Below the pieces are notes generated by a model, which did no database searches, was not told where the DNA came from, and saw nothing but the letters and a program-made list of their open reading frames with translations. From assembly GCA_032158125.1 (NCBI GenBank), contig JASKOT010000028.1, forward strand, positions 1-64,000: 64,000 bases of DNA, given 5' to 3'. Positions 47,522-58,077 of the stretch are shown here, one piece after another. This DNA is from Papiliotrema nemorosa (Eukaryota > Basidiomycota > Tremellomycetes > Tremellales > Rhynchogastremaceae). A program made the position numbers and the translations under genes. Within the stretch, counting starts at the first letter, position 1; each line of letters begins with the position of its first letter.

Positions 47522-50379
47522 CTACACCTCGAGCATCTCGGCGTGACCGTTTGTCGCGGGTGTCTCTGCCTTTGATAAGATATACTCCAAAGAGTACGCA
47601 TTGTCATTACACCTGTCATTTAGCCACGACCCTTGCACGGGCCGAGCCCTCCCATGAATCACTTACAACTTTGATACACTCGATTCAAACCCATTCAGAC
47701 CCTTCATCAATCCTCTGAAAACACTTCCCATCTCACCCCTCCTCTCACGCAGATATCGCCCATGACTCGTCAACATTGCTCCAACCCACATCAGGTCAAA
47801 TTCTATATGCGGACTGCTCTCCATGTGTCCCGCGATGAACGATAGTAGAGCGTCAATGTAAACGGTAGGGATTTGTCGAGCGATGAGCTTTATAGAGTTG
47901 GGAGGGACCGATTCGTAAGCTCGTTGAAGGAGGGGTAGTTCGGATAGCCGAAGTGCCATGATGAGGGCTACGAGGTGTTCCCCTTGTTGGATCGTCTGAA
48001 GGATCGATTCAGGGGTTAGATCCAGTGTCAGATCAAACGGATCGAATGTGGTCGTTTCGTCCAAGGTGTAAATGAGCAATCCTTCCGTAGATGCCGCAGC
48101 CCAAGATCGACCTGTTGCCGAGAACCGCACGCAGTTGGTCCGTACTTCCTGCCTGTACCGCCGTTTGCTCAAATCTCCACGAGCAGCCCCTGGTAGACTG
48201 TGATCTATCCTATCTTCCACATCGGACGCTTCACCCGTTCGATCGATCCCGTCCATTGGGCCCGCTTCTGTCATTTTCCTCGAATCGAGCTTTTCCTGAG
48301 TCCCGTCTAAAGAGAGATTGTCGGATATCTGGAATTTCTTGACAGCGACACCTTCTTTGCGATCGTAGAGCAAGACGTATTTCGAATTACCGCCAGCAAT
48401 GACACAAGCTCCGTCGGCAGTGTACGTGACGCTGTTGAAGTATTTGCTTGCGGCATTGTTCGATGCCGATATCAGGTCGTTTATCTTTCGTCCGCCCGAG
48501 ATGTCCCGCCTTCCCTCGATGACAGAAACAACTTGACCCTCTGCGGCGTCGATAAACGTCAATTGACCATCCAGTGTCGATGTACACACTTCCTTGCCGT
48601 CCGGGCGGAAAGATATCGCAGTGGCTTCGGTCGATAACGTGATCGGCTCGGATGTTCTTGATCTACCAAACACCGACCAGAAACGTATAGAGCGGTCCCA
48701 CGAGCACGAAGCGAGTTGATTCCCCGTGGGCGAGAAAGCCAAACCAGATACAGGAGCCGTGTGCCCAGCCAAGACATCCAGCAATTTGCCAGTTTGTACC
48801 GACCACATATAGATCTCAAACGAATCTTGACTCCCCGCGCAAACGACATCACCCGATGGGTCAACTGCCAAGCTCGAAAACTGGACCGGGGTTGGCGAGG
48901 TGAATGTTCGGAAGTTTCGATATCGTATCAGATCGTAGGCGCGCACTGTCCCATCTAGTGATGCGGTGAACAACACCTGTCCTCCTTTTGCAAATTCAAC
49001 ACTTGATATCGCTGCCGAGTGTTCTGGAAAGGTGACGAAACAGAATCCGCTGTTGGCGTTCCATAATTTGACCTTACCATCTTCCCCTCCTGTAGCGATA
49101 TTCTGTCCATCAGGCGAGAATGCCAAGGTCGTCATGTCAAAATAGTGTCCTTGTTGCTTGAGAACATAACTCTCCGATTGCCACTCCCAAACAAGCAATT
49201 GACCAAGCTTGGCCGCTCCAAACGCAAGCCATTCTCCAGAAGGGTTCACTGCGACTGATGAAATCTTCTCGTGTGATATGGAAAGGGTGTGGACTGGTGT
49301 GAAGTCTGGCATCTCCCAAAGACCAAAGACACCGGTGGAAAATCCGACAATGAGGAGCGAGGTGTGTGGGTGGTATGTCGCGCAGATGACTTTTGTACCT
49401 GGCTGGTTGAAGTAGTGTTTGGTGGTTATACCCCATCGAGTATAGGCGACGGCGTGATCGAGCGTCACTTCCGATGTGGAAGCCATGGGAGCGTCCAGAA
49501 TTGGAGCGTCGGTATCCTCATCGTCGTCTGCTATCTCCCGCTTGGCATTCCAGACAAAGACCGCGCCATCCCGAGAGACAGTATATATCTAAGCGCATCA
49601 GATGGCCATCATTTCGATGCCCCAAATGTGACGTACCGTTCGCTCGTCCTCGGAAAAGAAGACGCTGATGACTACATCCCTATGCCCAGCAAAAGACTTA
49701 GGCATGAAACCTTCCAACGGGTCTACAGTGTACAATCGAGCAGTCATGTCCCTAGAAGTTGTCATGAAGTATCTGGCATCAGCTGGCTCCTGCTAGATTC
49801 TGCTCGTCTTACCTGGACGTTTTAGACCAAGCCACACTGACAACCTCGTCATGGTGTCCCGTGTACTCTCTATGCAGATCAAATGGCGCAAAGTCCCTCG
49901 TAAGTGTACTGGGCGTTGTCCAGATTTGCACTTTGAGTCCAACAGCGATCAAGATGTACTTCCCATCTGGCGAGAAGAGGGCATGGGCGACGGGAGCACG
50001 AAAGGTGATACGGTGAAGAATCGTGCCTTTCCGGAAATGGGCCAGGATAGCTTTTCCATCTGTTCGTCAGTATACGTGCTTGCTGATACAGCACCGAGGA
50101 GTAATCACCCTCGTCTATCGATAGCAGAAGATTTCCATCAGGTGAAAGCGCTATACAAGCGATATTCTTCCTATTCTCAAATGGCAACGTCCTCGATTTG
50201 TTGCTGTACGTCAGAGATTTAACACACAGATCTAAAGGTCCAACTCACCTGACGAGATCAAAGACTGATACCCTGTTACCTACAGGACTCAAGACGCTAT
50301 TTCCATCGGGAGTGAACAGTACGTTCCCCTGTCTGTACACTGTTCCGCATAGATTTTGAAATCGGAAATTCGCCTTCAT
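47522..50379 (-). CDS. PWP2: Periodic tryptophan protein 2 (U3 snoRNP/UTP-B subunit)
   Basis: Nucleolar WD-repeat protein needed for 18S rRNA maturation. It starts MKANFRFQNLCGTVYRQGNV. Exons then give LFTPDGNSVLSPVGNRVSVF, ACIALSPDGNLLLSIDE, HALFSPDGKYILIAVG and a long exon with many WD repeats (TLAFSPDGQNIATGGEDGKV, GLAFSPTGNQLASCSWDRSI, FRPDGKEVCTSTLDG). A Utp12-type C-terminal domain follows (LDLTPESILQTIQQGEHLVA, LIMALRLSELPLLQRAYESV, SSPHIEFDLMWVGAMLTSHG). The frame meets TAA at 47663-47665, but that TAA lies inside a perfect GTAAGT donor. Splicing out 47613-47666 (54 nt) adds CNDNAYSLEYILSKAETPAT and ends at a TAG (47522-47524), a natural extension of the last helix. Total about 840 residues. 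Unspliced, the protein would end in -VSKL. Confidence 0.93.
47613..47666 (-). other. Terminal intron of PWP2 that contains a stop after -SKL
   Basis: Inferred 54-nt intron (GTAAGT...GACAG). Its first bases supply the stop codon if it is retained, giving a protein ending FESSVSKL. The downstream exon reads 30 codons open and is rich in the residues expected of an Utp12 tail. Confidence 0.7.
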
Positions 50380-50557
50380 GGTGGGACCACTCCTACTATG
50401 TCCGGGTATATATCCTGGTAGCCCAGATGATGCGCGAAGAGTGAAGAGTGACGAGATGAGTGGTGATACTGTATGCAGAGTACAGTCGGACCGAATGGCT
50501 TTCAACTTTTGAGACGAGCAGAGCGGAATCAAAAAATCCCACTCCCACTATTCGTCG

Positions 50558-50567
50558 GGTGGCAAAT
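50558..50567 (+). promoter_or_regulatory. GGTGGCAAAT element between PWP2 and the coiled-coil gene
   Basis: Third exact copy of the 10-mer, in the 271-bp divergent promoter between the PWP2 start (50379) and the start at 50651. See also 16818 and 41922. Confidence 0.4.
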
Positions 50568-50650
50568 CAGACAATGGGCTACGCGACTGATTTCAATCCT
50601 TTGTTGACATATTTGTATAGTCGATCAACGACGAGTACATATCCCCTCGT

Positions 50651-52628
50651 ATGGCAGAACGACAGCGTCAGCCCCTCACAGAGAGGAACAAGGGGAATAT
50701 GCCCCAGCTCAAGGGTGTAAAAAACCCCGCTGGAGGTAAAGCCCGGGCCGCGAGTAAAGCCGGGGATGGGTTGGTGGATGGAGCGTTGAAAGTGAGGCGA
50801 AGTGTGTTAGAGCTGAGGAAGGATGTAGGTCCCATCTGAGACAAAGCACTCGTCAGCTGAGATCCAGCTCGCAAAAGCACGGGAGAAATTCGCTACAAAT
50901 GCTCCAATCACCGATTCAACTATCCCACTCACATCGACACCAAATGACACCTTTGAAGTGCGATTTCAGCATCTGGTCCAGAAGCATCAATCATCCAAGG
51001 CAAAGGTGAGATTTCACTCAGACAACTCATACCTTATATGCGATCGAGCTCATGACATAGTACACGGCCAAGGTGGAAGAGCTCAACGTGATCAATGCGA
51101 CATTACACAAAGCTTGTTCTGCAGCGAAATCAGAAGTCGAGGTGCTTCAAGCAGAAAACGCCCGGGTCACTCACGAGCTCGAACAAGCCAAGGCGGCCTT
51201 GAAAACTCGTGCTCAGGCACAAACCAAAGAGCGCGATGACGGAGTTGACGCTTTAAAACGGGAGATCGAGATACTCTCTCTGGAGAACAAGCGTTTGGTC
51301 GATCGTGAGGACAAGGTGGAGGAGATGGAAGATGAGAGAGAGTGGCTAGAGACTGTGGTGCAGGTTGCCGCTCGACAATGCGGACGAGACCACCTTACGA
51401 TGGTGGATGGAAAGGTGTACCAACGGGTCAAGCGAGAATTGGAAAGTCTGAATCTTGACCGGATGACCGAACGCTCGGAAGTGAATGCACTGCAGCGTCG
51501 ATTACAGGTGGCTCAGGAGGAGTGTTCGGCACTACGTTTTCAGCTAGAGCAAGCCGAGCTGCAGAGGAAGGACGCAGAGGAGATGATAGGGGATTTGCTG
51601 GATCAGCGTCAACGCGATAGGGCGTTGCCACTTGGCGGAATGGCTCCGTTTGACCAGATATCTGATCTCGACTCTGCGGTCCAGGACAGCGAGATTGCAG
51701 TTCTCGAAGCTACGCACGCCGATATTGTGCTCATTTCGACTCAGGAGGAGCTTCGACAGACTCTCGAAGCTCACCGTCGGCTGATGATCAAGTACGAGTC
51801 ACTAAAAGAAAAGTACGCCTCGAACGAGACCTCGCTCAACTCGTTGCAAACGACAACTTCACAGTTACAAGACAAATGCGCCGGCCTCGAGGGAATTCGA
51901 GATGTGGCCGAGCAGAGGATCATGGATCTACAACAAGAGGTGGCGAGGTGGCAGCATGCGGAAACGGCCTCCTCGACAGAGCTTTCCCGCCTGAGAGGTG
52001 ATCATAGGCGCTTGGAAATAGCGGCAAAGGGCGATCGGGAGGCATTGAAGCGGGCGAATGAATCGGTGATGAGGGCGAAATCGGCCGAGGACGCTCTAGC
52101 AGAGCAAGTCACACAGTGAGCTGTCCAAGTCTCTCGGGGCGTGCTGACCATCCAGATTGAGCGAGGCATTGGACCGAGCGGCGCCTTTTGAGGTGTTGTA
52201 CAATGACCTACTGGACGAGAACAATCTCTTGATCGCTCGAGAACATCTTGCAGCGGAAGAAGCAGAGAGGTTAGGCGTACGAAATGCCGAATTGATCGGT
52301 CGAGCGAATGGAGACCAGAAGATCAGCTATGTGGAGAATGTAAGGAGAGAAATGGCCATTGCGAAACATGTGCGTCGAGTCGTACCCCAGATGGGTCAAT
52401 AGAGCTGATGGGCAGGAACTAGCTTCAACACGATACCAGCTGAACCAGGCGAATGACAAGCTTCGTGAGCTTTCGGAAGAGGTCGAGGCGTACAAAACGG
52501 TTGGTGGTGGCCTGGGATTTAATGCCTCGACGAGGACTCGCGTCGTCAGGAGGGTCCCGGAGGGTTCGTGGCTGGGCAAGAGTGTCCGAGGGACAAGTCG
52601 CAGCGTTTCCGGGCCTGTGTCACGGTAG
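50651..52628 (+). CDS. Coiled-coil protein
   Basis: About 610 residues, almost entirely predicted coiled coil. It starts MAERQRQPLTERNKGNMPQL. A basic Gly/Ala-rich head and VRRSVLELRKD lead over an intron into LAKAREKFATNAPITDST and FEVRFQHLVQKHQSSKAKY. Long heptad stretches follow, such as EELNVINATLHKACSAAKSE, REIEILSLENKRLVDREDKV, LQRRLQVAQEECSALRFQLE and LSEALDRAAPFEVLYNDLLD. The last block, ISYVENVRREMAIAKHELAS then YQLNQANDKLRELSEEVEAY, is reminiscent of the C-terminal part of HMMR-type spindle/centrosome proteins, but I would not name it on this alone. Five introns, all phase-consistent. Plausible roles are spindle pole, motor adaptor or vesicle tether. Confidence 0.8.
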
Positions 52629-52707
52629 GCGATGGGATGACAATGGAAGGATGCTAGTATATCAGTTGTAAATCTTGGTCAGGTGAATATAATACAATTG
52701 TCTAATG

Positions 52708-53415
52708 CTACAATGTTTTCGTCTCTTTAATACCCAGACGTTGGTATGTCCTCCATATCTTGTAAGTGAGGTAGGCGAAACAGAGCCAGACTGTGATGGT
52801 TGTGCCGAGCTCGATGCGGTTTTGATGTGAGGCTCGGCCTGTAGGAAGATCCACAAAGAGTGGAAGGGTCGGTACGAGGGGTAGCTCTGTCGCTGATATG
52901 TCAGCTGAAGCTTGGTAAGCGTACGATGCTGACTCACATTGGACAGATGTATGTCCACATACCCAACCTCCCCTCAGTTCCCCCGTGTCCCCGCCTGAAA
53001 AGAGCCATACCAGTCTACGTCCACTTTCCGAGGGTTCTAGATACCTAGCATGCAGGGGTATTTTCACCTGCATCTCCAGCGCTCCTACCCCTGCCTCTTC
53101 CCATATCTCATCCGAGGGTGAAAGGCGTAATCGACTCAAAGGAAGATCAAATCGGACCGGCCGTTCTATGTCAACGACATCGGGTTCAAGCTTCCATTCG
53201 AGTCCATGGAGGTGATCGCGCAGCTCATCCCTGTCGATGAACAGAGCGTCCGGGAGAGAGAGGTCAAGATGAAGTTTGCATTCACTGGAAGATGCCTCGG
53301 ATGGGTACGCCGGTGAAGTGGTATCGACGGTGAATCGAAGTGGAGGGTGGAGGGTAGATCGTAAAGGCGCAAAGGTCACATCCCCCGTCGACAAGGGCAC
53401 GACTTGCATGACCAT
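52708..53415 (-). CDS. PBN1: PIG-X/PBN1-like GPI mannosyltransferase I subunit
   Basis: Partner of the PIG-M/Gpi14 enzyme that adds the first mannose to GPI anchors in the ER lumen. Family features: LHPPLRFTVD near the N-terminus, a cysteine in SECKLHLDLSLPDALFIDRD (the LP..FxDxxEL pattern), VRFDLPLSRL, the hallmark KIPLHARYLEPSESG, and GWVCGHTSVQ. A 45-nt intron (GTGAGT...TATCAG) is followed by STELPLVPTLPLFVDLPTGR and a single C-terminal transmembrane helix (ELGTTITVWLCFAYLTYKIW) with a short basic tail. That topology (lumenal domain, one C-terminal anchor) is as in PIG-X. At about 220 residues it is nearer the animal protein's size than yeast Pbn1. The 45-nt intron is open in frame, so retention would only add 15 residues. 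Confidence 0.82.
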   Translation of the reverse strand: MVMQVVPLSTGDVTFAPLRSTLHPPLRFTVDTTSPAYPSEASSSECKLHLDLSLPDALFIDRDELRDHLHGLEWKLEPDVVDIERPVRFDLPLSRLRLSPSDEIWEEAGVGALEMQVKIPLHARYLEPSESGRRLVWLFSGGDTGELRGGWVCGHTSVQCESASYAYQASADISATELPLVPTLPLFVDLPTGRASHQNRIELGTTITVWLCFAYLTYKIWRTYQRLGIKETKTL

Positions 53416-53685
53416 CGAATCTATACAGTATGGGTGATCTATTTGTAGATCTATTCCGATGCTGTCCTATGCATGGAGTGTTGAGCGATGGAAGGTGGTC
53501 CAGAGGGGGTATTACAAGGGTGATCGAAGGAACGCGCTTTTCCACTCTTTGCAGTGTCCGGATTTTTGTTGTTTGTCTATCACTCACCTGTCAATCTGTG
53601 AGTTACCCCCGAGCATACTCATCCCGGGACGCTACTGATCTCAAAGGGCACTTGTATTCTGGTCCATGGCGTTGATTCAATAACA

Positions 53686-56600
53686 ATGTCTGAAGATACA
53701 TGGCCTGTCAAGGTCGAAAATGGCCTCGCGATGGACGAAAGGCCAGAGGTCACCTCTTCCTCTGAATCATCCATCCTCCCGCCGCCGACCGATGAATCCA
53801 CCCTTGAACCCACATCATCCGTCAAAATGGAGAATGGAAACGGACACGGGATAGGCACCAAGGATCTCTTCTCAGGCTCGACTCCACCTCCAGCTCTCCC
53901 CGCTTCTTCGTCACGCTCACGTTCGCCTTCACCCGATTATCCACCCAGCTCGAGTAATGGGAAAAAGACGAAAAAGGACTCTTCACCAAAGGCCGGACCT
54001 ATCTTGATTGATAATCTGCCGATAGCTTGGGATGAGGCTCATGAGACTTTTGAAACGTTGGAGAAATGTGTGTATGAGCGGAAAGATCTGGGGACGAGCA
54101 AGGAAAGTGAGGATATGATGGTCTGCGATTGTACATATGATAAACGTGAGTCCAATTATCATGATCTGCTTCGAAACCATCAATGGAGGCTCTGCGAGGA
54201 GGATGGCGGCGTGTCAAGACCGGAAAGATGGGAGAAGGGCGAATCGGCGATTTGTAAGGGGACGACGCGAGGGGCAACTTTGAGCGAAAGGGGTGGAAAA
54301 TGGCCACGAGTCGATGTAGGAGAAATCACTGACAAAGTAGACGACTCGTCAGCGGAGAGCTGTGCAGACAACTCGACCTGTATCAACAGAGCATTGTTCA
54401 TCGAGTGTCTTGCTTCAGAATGTCGCGCAAAGAGCCAATGCAGGAATCAGAGGTAGGTTCAGATCCCTTTTACGCTGGTCAGGTCCAGATCCCCCAGTCC
54501 AAGACCTAGGATCCTTCTCTTGGGATTCTCAGAGCATTATGACTGATTGACAGATTCGTGAAGAAGCAATATGCCCCCGTGGACATCGTCCTGACCGAGA
54601 TGAAGGGTTACGGTCTTCGAGCGTCTCGTGATATCCCCAGGTGAGCCGAAACGCGTCCAAGCTTAATGCATGACTGACCCATATCACAGTGGTAGCTTGA
54701 TATACGAATACATTGGAGAAGTTGTTGCCGAAAAGACATTTCGTAAACGAATGGCAGCATATGCTCAGGAAGGTATACGCCATTTCTACTTTATGATGCT
54801 TCAAAAGGAAGAGGTGGGTCATTCTCTCGCCATCAGGGACGTTTCACTGATGGGTAGTATATCGATGCTACGAAGAAAGGTGGGATCGGACGATTTGCAA
54901 ACCACTCTTGTAATCCAAATTCCGAGGTGCAGAAATGGGTGGTGGGAAGGCGGTTGAGGATGGGTATCTTTACCAAACGAGACGTTGTCAAGGGCGAAGA
55001 GATCACCTTCAACTACAATGTCGACAGATATGGGTGAGTGTGCTCATCCCATGATCGAGGTTGGCAACTCAGAATTCAGTCACGATGCACAGGTATGCTA
55101 TTGCGGAGAACCCAATTGTGTGGGCTTCATCGGTGGAAAGACGCAAACGGACTCCACACTAGGCACTATGAACGACCTGTTCATCGATGGTGAGTTGATG
55201 ATCCTCTAGATTTGGTTTGACAGCTCACATGCTAGCGCTAGGTATCGCCGACGAGGTCGAAGCTCTGCAATTGAAGGGAAACAAGAAGAAGAAGTCGAAG
55301 CAACTCGATGAGGACTTTATCGTGCGATACTTCACAGCCGATATCAAGTGGAAATAGCTGACAGATAGCCTACATTGCGTCCAATCGAGGATGCAGAAGT
55401 GCAGAAAGTCGCAGCCGCCATCAGACAATCCGGCGAGAACAAGAAGATGATGAGCAAATTGTTGCAGCGTGTTCAGGTGAGTCATGCTTGATTTTCTCGG
55501 CTGATAACAGATGACGGACGACGCTTTTGTTCATCGACAATTGATGCGTCTGCACGGGTTTGGTCTGATGAACACTGTCCTCACGCAATTAGGCGATGAT
55601 CGAGATGTAGTCTTGCTGGTAGGTCATGGATCCGTCCCAAAGATAGCGGTTGACGTCCAGGCTCTGCAATCTATGAAGAAATGGAAGGTGCAGGTCCGGA
55701 ACAAGGTTGAGGATTCAGGCATCGAGACCCCTGTGCAGGCTCTAGCCGATGGCGATGATGAGGAGCTCAAGTCGTTGGCGCAAGAACTGCTAGACTTTTG
55801 GTCGGGATTGGAGACTTCGTACAAGATTCCGCGAAAATCCAAGATTGAATCTGTGAGTTGCTCACTGTGTCTCGATTGCTACCAAGCTCATCGTCAAGCT
55901 TGATGCGGATGATGCGGCCGCTACTACGACAATCGAGGAGGCCGACTCTTTTCCTAGAATCAACCCTAGAAGGCCGCAAGCTTGGGAAAACGATATACAC
56001 CTAGAGACAAACTTTGCTCCCGTCATACCTCGTCCGCTCTTCCACCGCCCCCGACCGCCGCCTCCTCCACCCCTGCCTCGTCAACCATCTGTGCAGAATA
56101 CCATGACGACAGAGAAGATGAAGCTTGATGCTATCATTGCTATGGCTCAGCAGAACGTCTTGGCTGCGGCAGCAGTCGCTGCTGCCGAGTCTCCAGCAGC
56201 GGAGAGTAGTCGATCAGGAAGCAGAACCCTCGACGACGATGATGGTGATAGGCGCAAGAGGCAACGGCGCGAAGTCAAGCCCGAAGAGGAGGAACGACGC
56301 AAAGAGAGACGGTTGAAGATGCTCGTAGGCGATGTGGTGGTGCGCAGCATGTCCAAGTACAAGCAGCAAATGGAGCACGAGACGTTCAAGCGGTATGCTA
56401 GGGAAGTGAGTTTACTCAGAGCGTATATTTTCGTGAGCTGACTTGTGAGTGCACTGAGCTGCTTGTGGAGAAGGAGAAGAAGGGGACATCTTATGCCTCG
56501 CATCGCCATCCAAGCTTGTCGGAGGAGAAGCAGGCAAAGATGAAGTCTTTCACCAAGGAGTATGCACACAAGGTGCTCAAAAAGCTCAAGGAGAAGGGGA

Positions 56601-57046
56601 AGCTCCGACGACCAGGAGGATCCGGATCGAGGAGCTCCTTGTCGGCAGGTTTGGGTACACCCGCTATGACTTCATCGAGCGATACCCCTAGGACCGTCTT
56701 GCAGACTCCGAACGATCACGATGTAGAAGGAGGCGATGAAGGTCATGGGAACTTGGTCAATGATATCTTTGGGGGCGAAGACGAAGGGGACGATGGGATG
56801 GAGATGGAGATGGACGGCGAGACGCCATCAGAGAAACCGTCTCAGACACCCACAACCCCTACACCCATCTCGACACCTCAAACCAAAGTCGCGCCTGGTT
56901 CGACGGGTATCAAGCTGAATGGGGGATCGCTTGGAAGTTATGGTCCTATCAAAGTGGATAGCTTTAGACCTGGCATGGCGGAACTGCCCCAGGCCACACC
57001 TTCACGTACGCCTACCAGTGGCGGGGATCCTTCACCCAATCCTTGA
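53686..57046 (+). CDS. SET2: Histone H3 lysine-36 methyltransferase
   Basis: Methylates H3K36 during transcription elongation. It starts [20 protein letters not shown], with a Ser/Pro-rich head. The AWS domain reads [10 protein letters not shown] then [20 protein letters not shown] and [12 protein letters not shown]. The SET domain follows: [49 protein letters not shown] (SAM/lysine-channel NHSCxPN), [14 protein letters not shown] and the post-[18 protein letters not shown] helical middle is followed by a C-terminal SRI domain ([56 protein letters not shown]) for binding phospho-CTD of Pol II. It ends in a Ser/Thr/Pro-rich tail. About 900 residues, ten or so introns. The AWS intron (54146-54340) is 195 nt and open in frame, so an isoform with 65 extra residues is possible. 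Confidence 0.95.
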
Positions 57047-58077
57047 TGCATTTATATTGCTTGGTTGTTGGCTGTGCATGCATGGTGGCTGTATCTTATC
57101 GTGCATGTGCACGACATTGGAGCAAGATGTATGGCTTGACGCAGCGGTCGAAAGGTGAAAGGGAAGGAGGACAACGCTGAGCATGTCTCTGTGAGGCTTT
57201 GAGTGGCAAGATTTTGCCACTAATGGTACTATCTAAGCACACGAAAGACCAAACTCGAACGGCTTCGTTCTATGGTAATTGCGCAATCGTGTGAAGATAC
57301 TTGGATTCTCGATGGTGGAGCAGTAGAAGGGTCATGGTCGGCGATTGTGTAGAAGGCGACCGCAGTGTATCGTTCTTGCAGTTTCAACGCGCTTTGGGAA
57401 CTGAAGTCTATAGTCTACCATGTCGCCACTGCGCATGGATGCGATCATCGAGTCGTATACACTCCTTGCTCTCGTACAGGATCATCTCGTGAGGAAGAGA
57501 CTCAAGATCGGTATGACGGGCATGTATGCCACAGCCGACGCATGACATCGAGGCTGAGCTCTCGGGCGTGGCATTGATGACAACCACGAGACGCGCTGCA
57601 AAGATTATTGCGAAATTCAGTTCACCCGCCTGGGGGTGGTTGATGTGACGCATCCGTTCAGCATGAAACTGTGCGGTCTGCAGAATACACGTATTCGCTG
57701 TGGACTGTGTCAGCTGTACATACACGAGAAGACCTGAAAGAATCGTTGCCCACACGGGCGGTATCTTGCGCTTGCCACCTTCTAGACGTCGAGAGGGCGC
57801 CGAGATTGGCCGGTACATCGGATCGTGTATGATAAATATTGATAGACAGTTGTGGCCATCCCGTCTGGGCATCCATCTTATCCAACGCTAGTCGCATCCC
57901 GGTGTCGAGTGCTACCGGAGGGCCTCTCAGCAGTCAGCAGAGCTTGCCAGGTGAGATAAAGTCAACTTTTGACGGTCTGAGGATCTCCTTCGGCAGCGGG
58001 GTTTCCCATACAGGTAGCACGATAAGCAACATCGCATCCCCCAACAACATCATACAGTAGCTCATACATGCAAGATC
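57047..58077. other. 1-kb spacer between SET2 and BUB1 3' ends
   Basis: Convergent spacer, long for this window. A minus frame of 154 codons (57408-57872) has mixed composition and no family resemblance. At 57202-57221 lies a perfect 8-bp inverted repeat with a 4-nt loop. Nothing else recognised. Confidence 0.45.
57202..57221. terminator. Small perfect hairpin downstream of SET2
   Basis: AGTGGCAA, four loop bases, TTGCCACT. It lies 155 bp after the SET2 stop and could be an mRNA 3'-UTR structure or a palindromic protein site; its half-site resembles the GGTGGCAA promoter element. Typing it as a terminator is tentative. Confidence 0.25.

Noticed and set aside
47663..47674. -SKL as the true C-terminus of PWP2
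   Set aside because: The stop lies in a perfect GTAAGT donor, and splicing restores 30 more codons typical of the domain; -SKL is kept only as a possible retained-intron product.
57408..57872. 154-codon minus frame in the SET2/BUB1 spacer
   Set aside because: Mixed composition, no motif, no supporting splice signals, and an overlapping frame of equal quality; kept only as intergenic.
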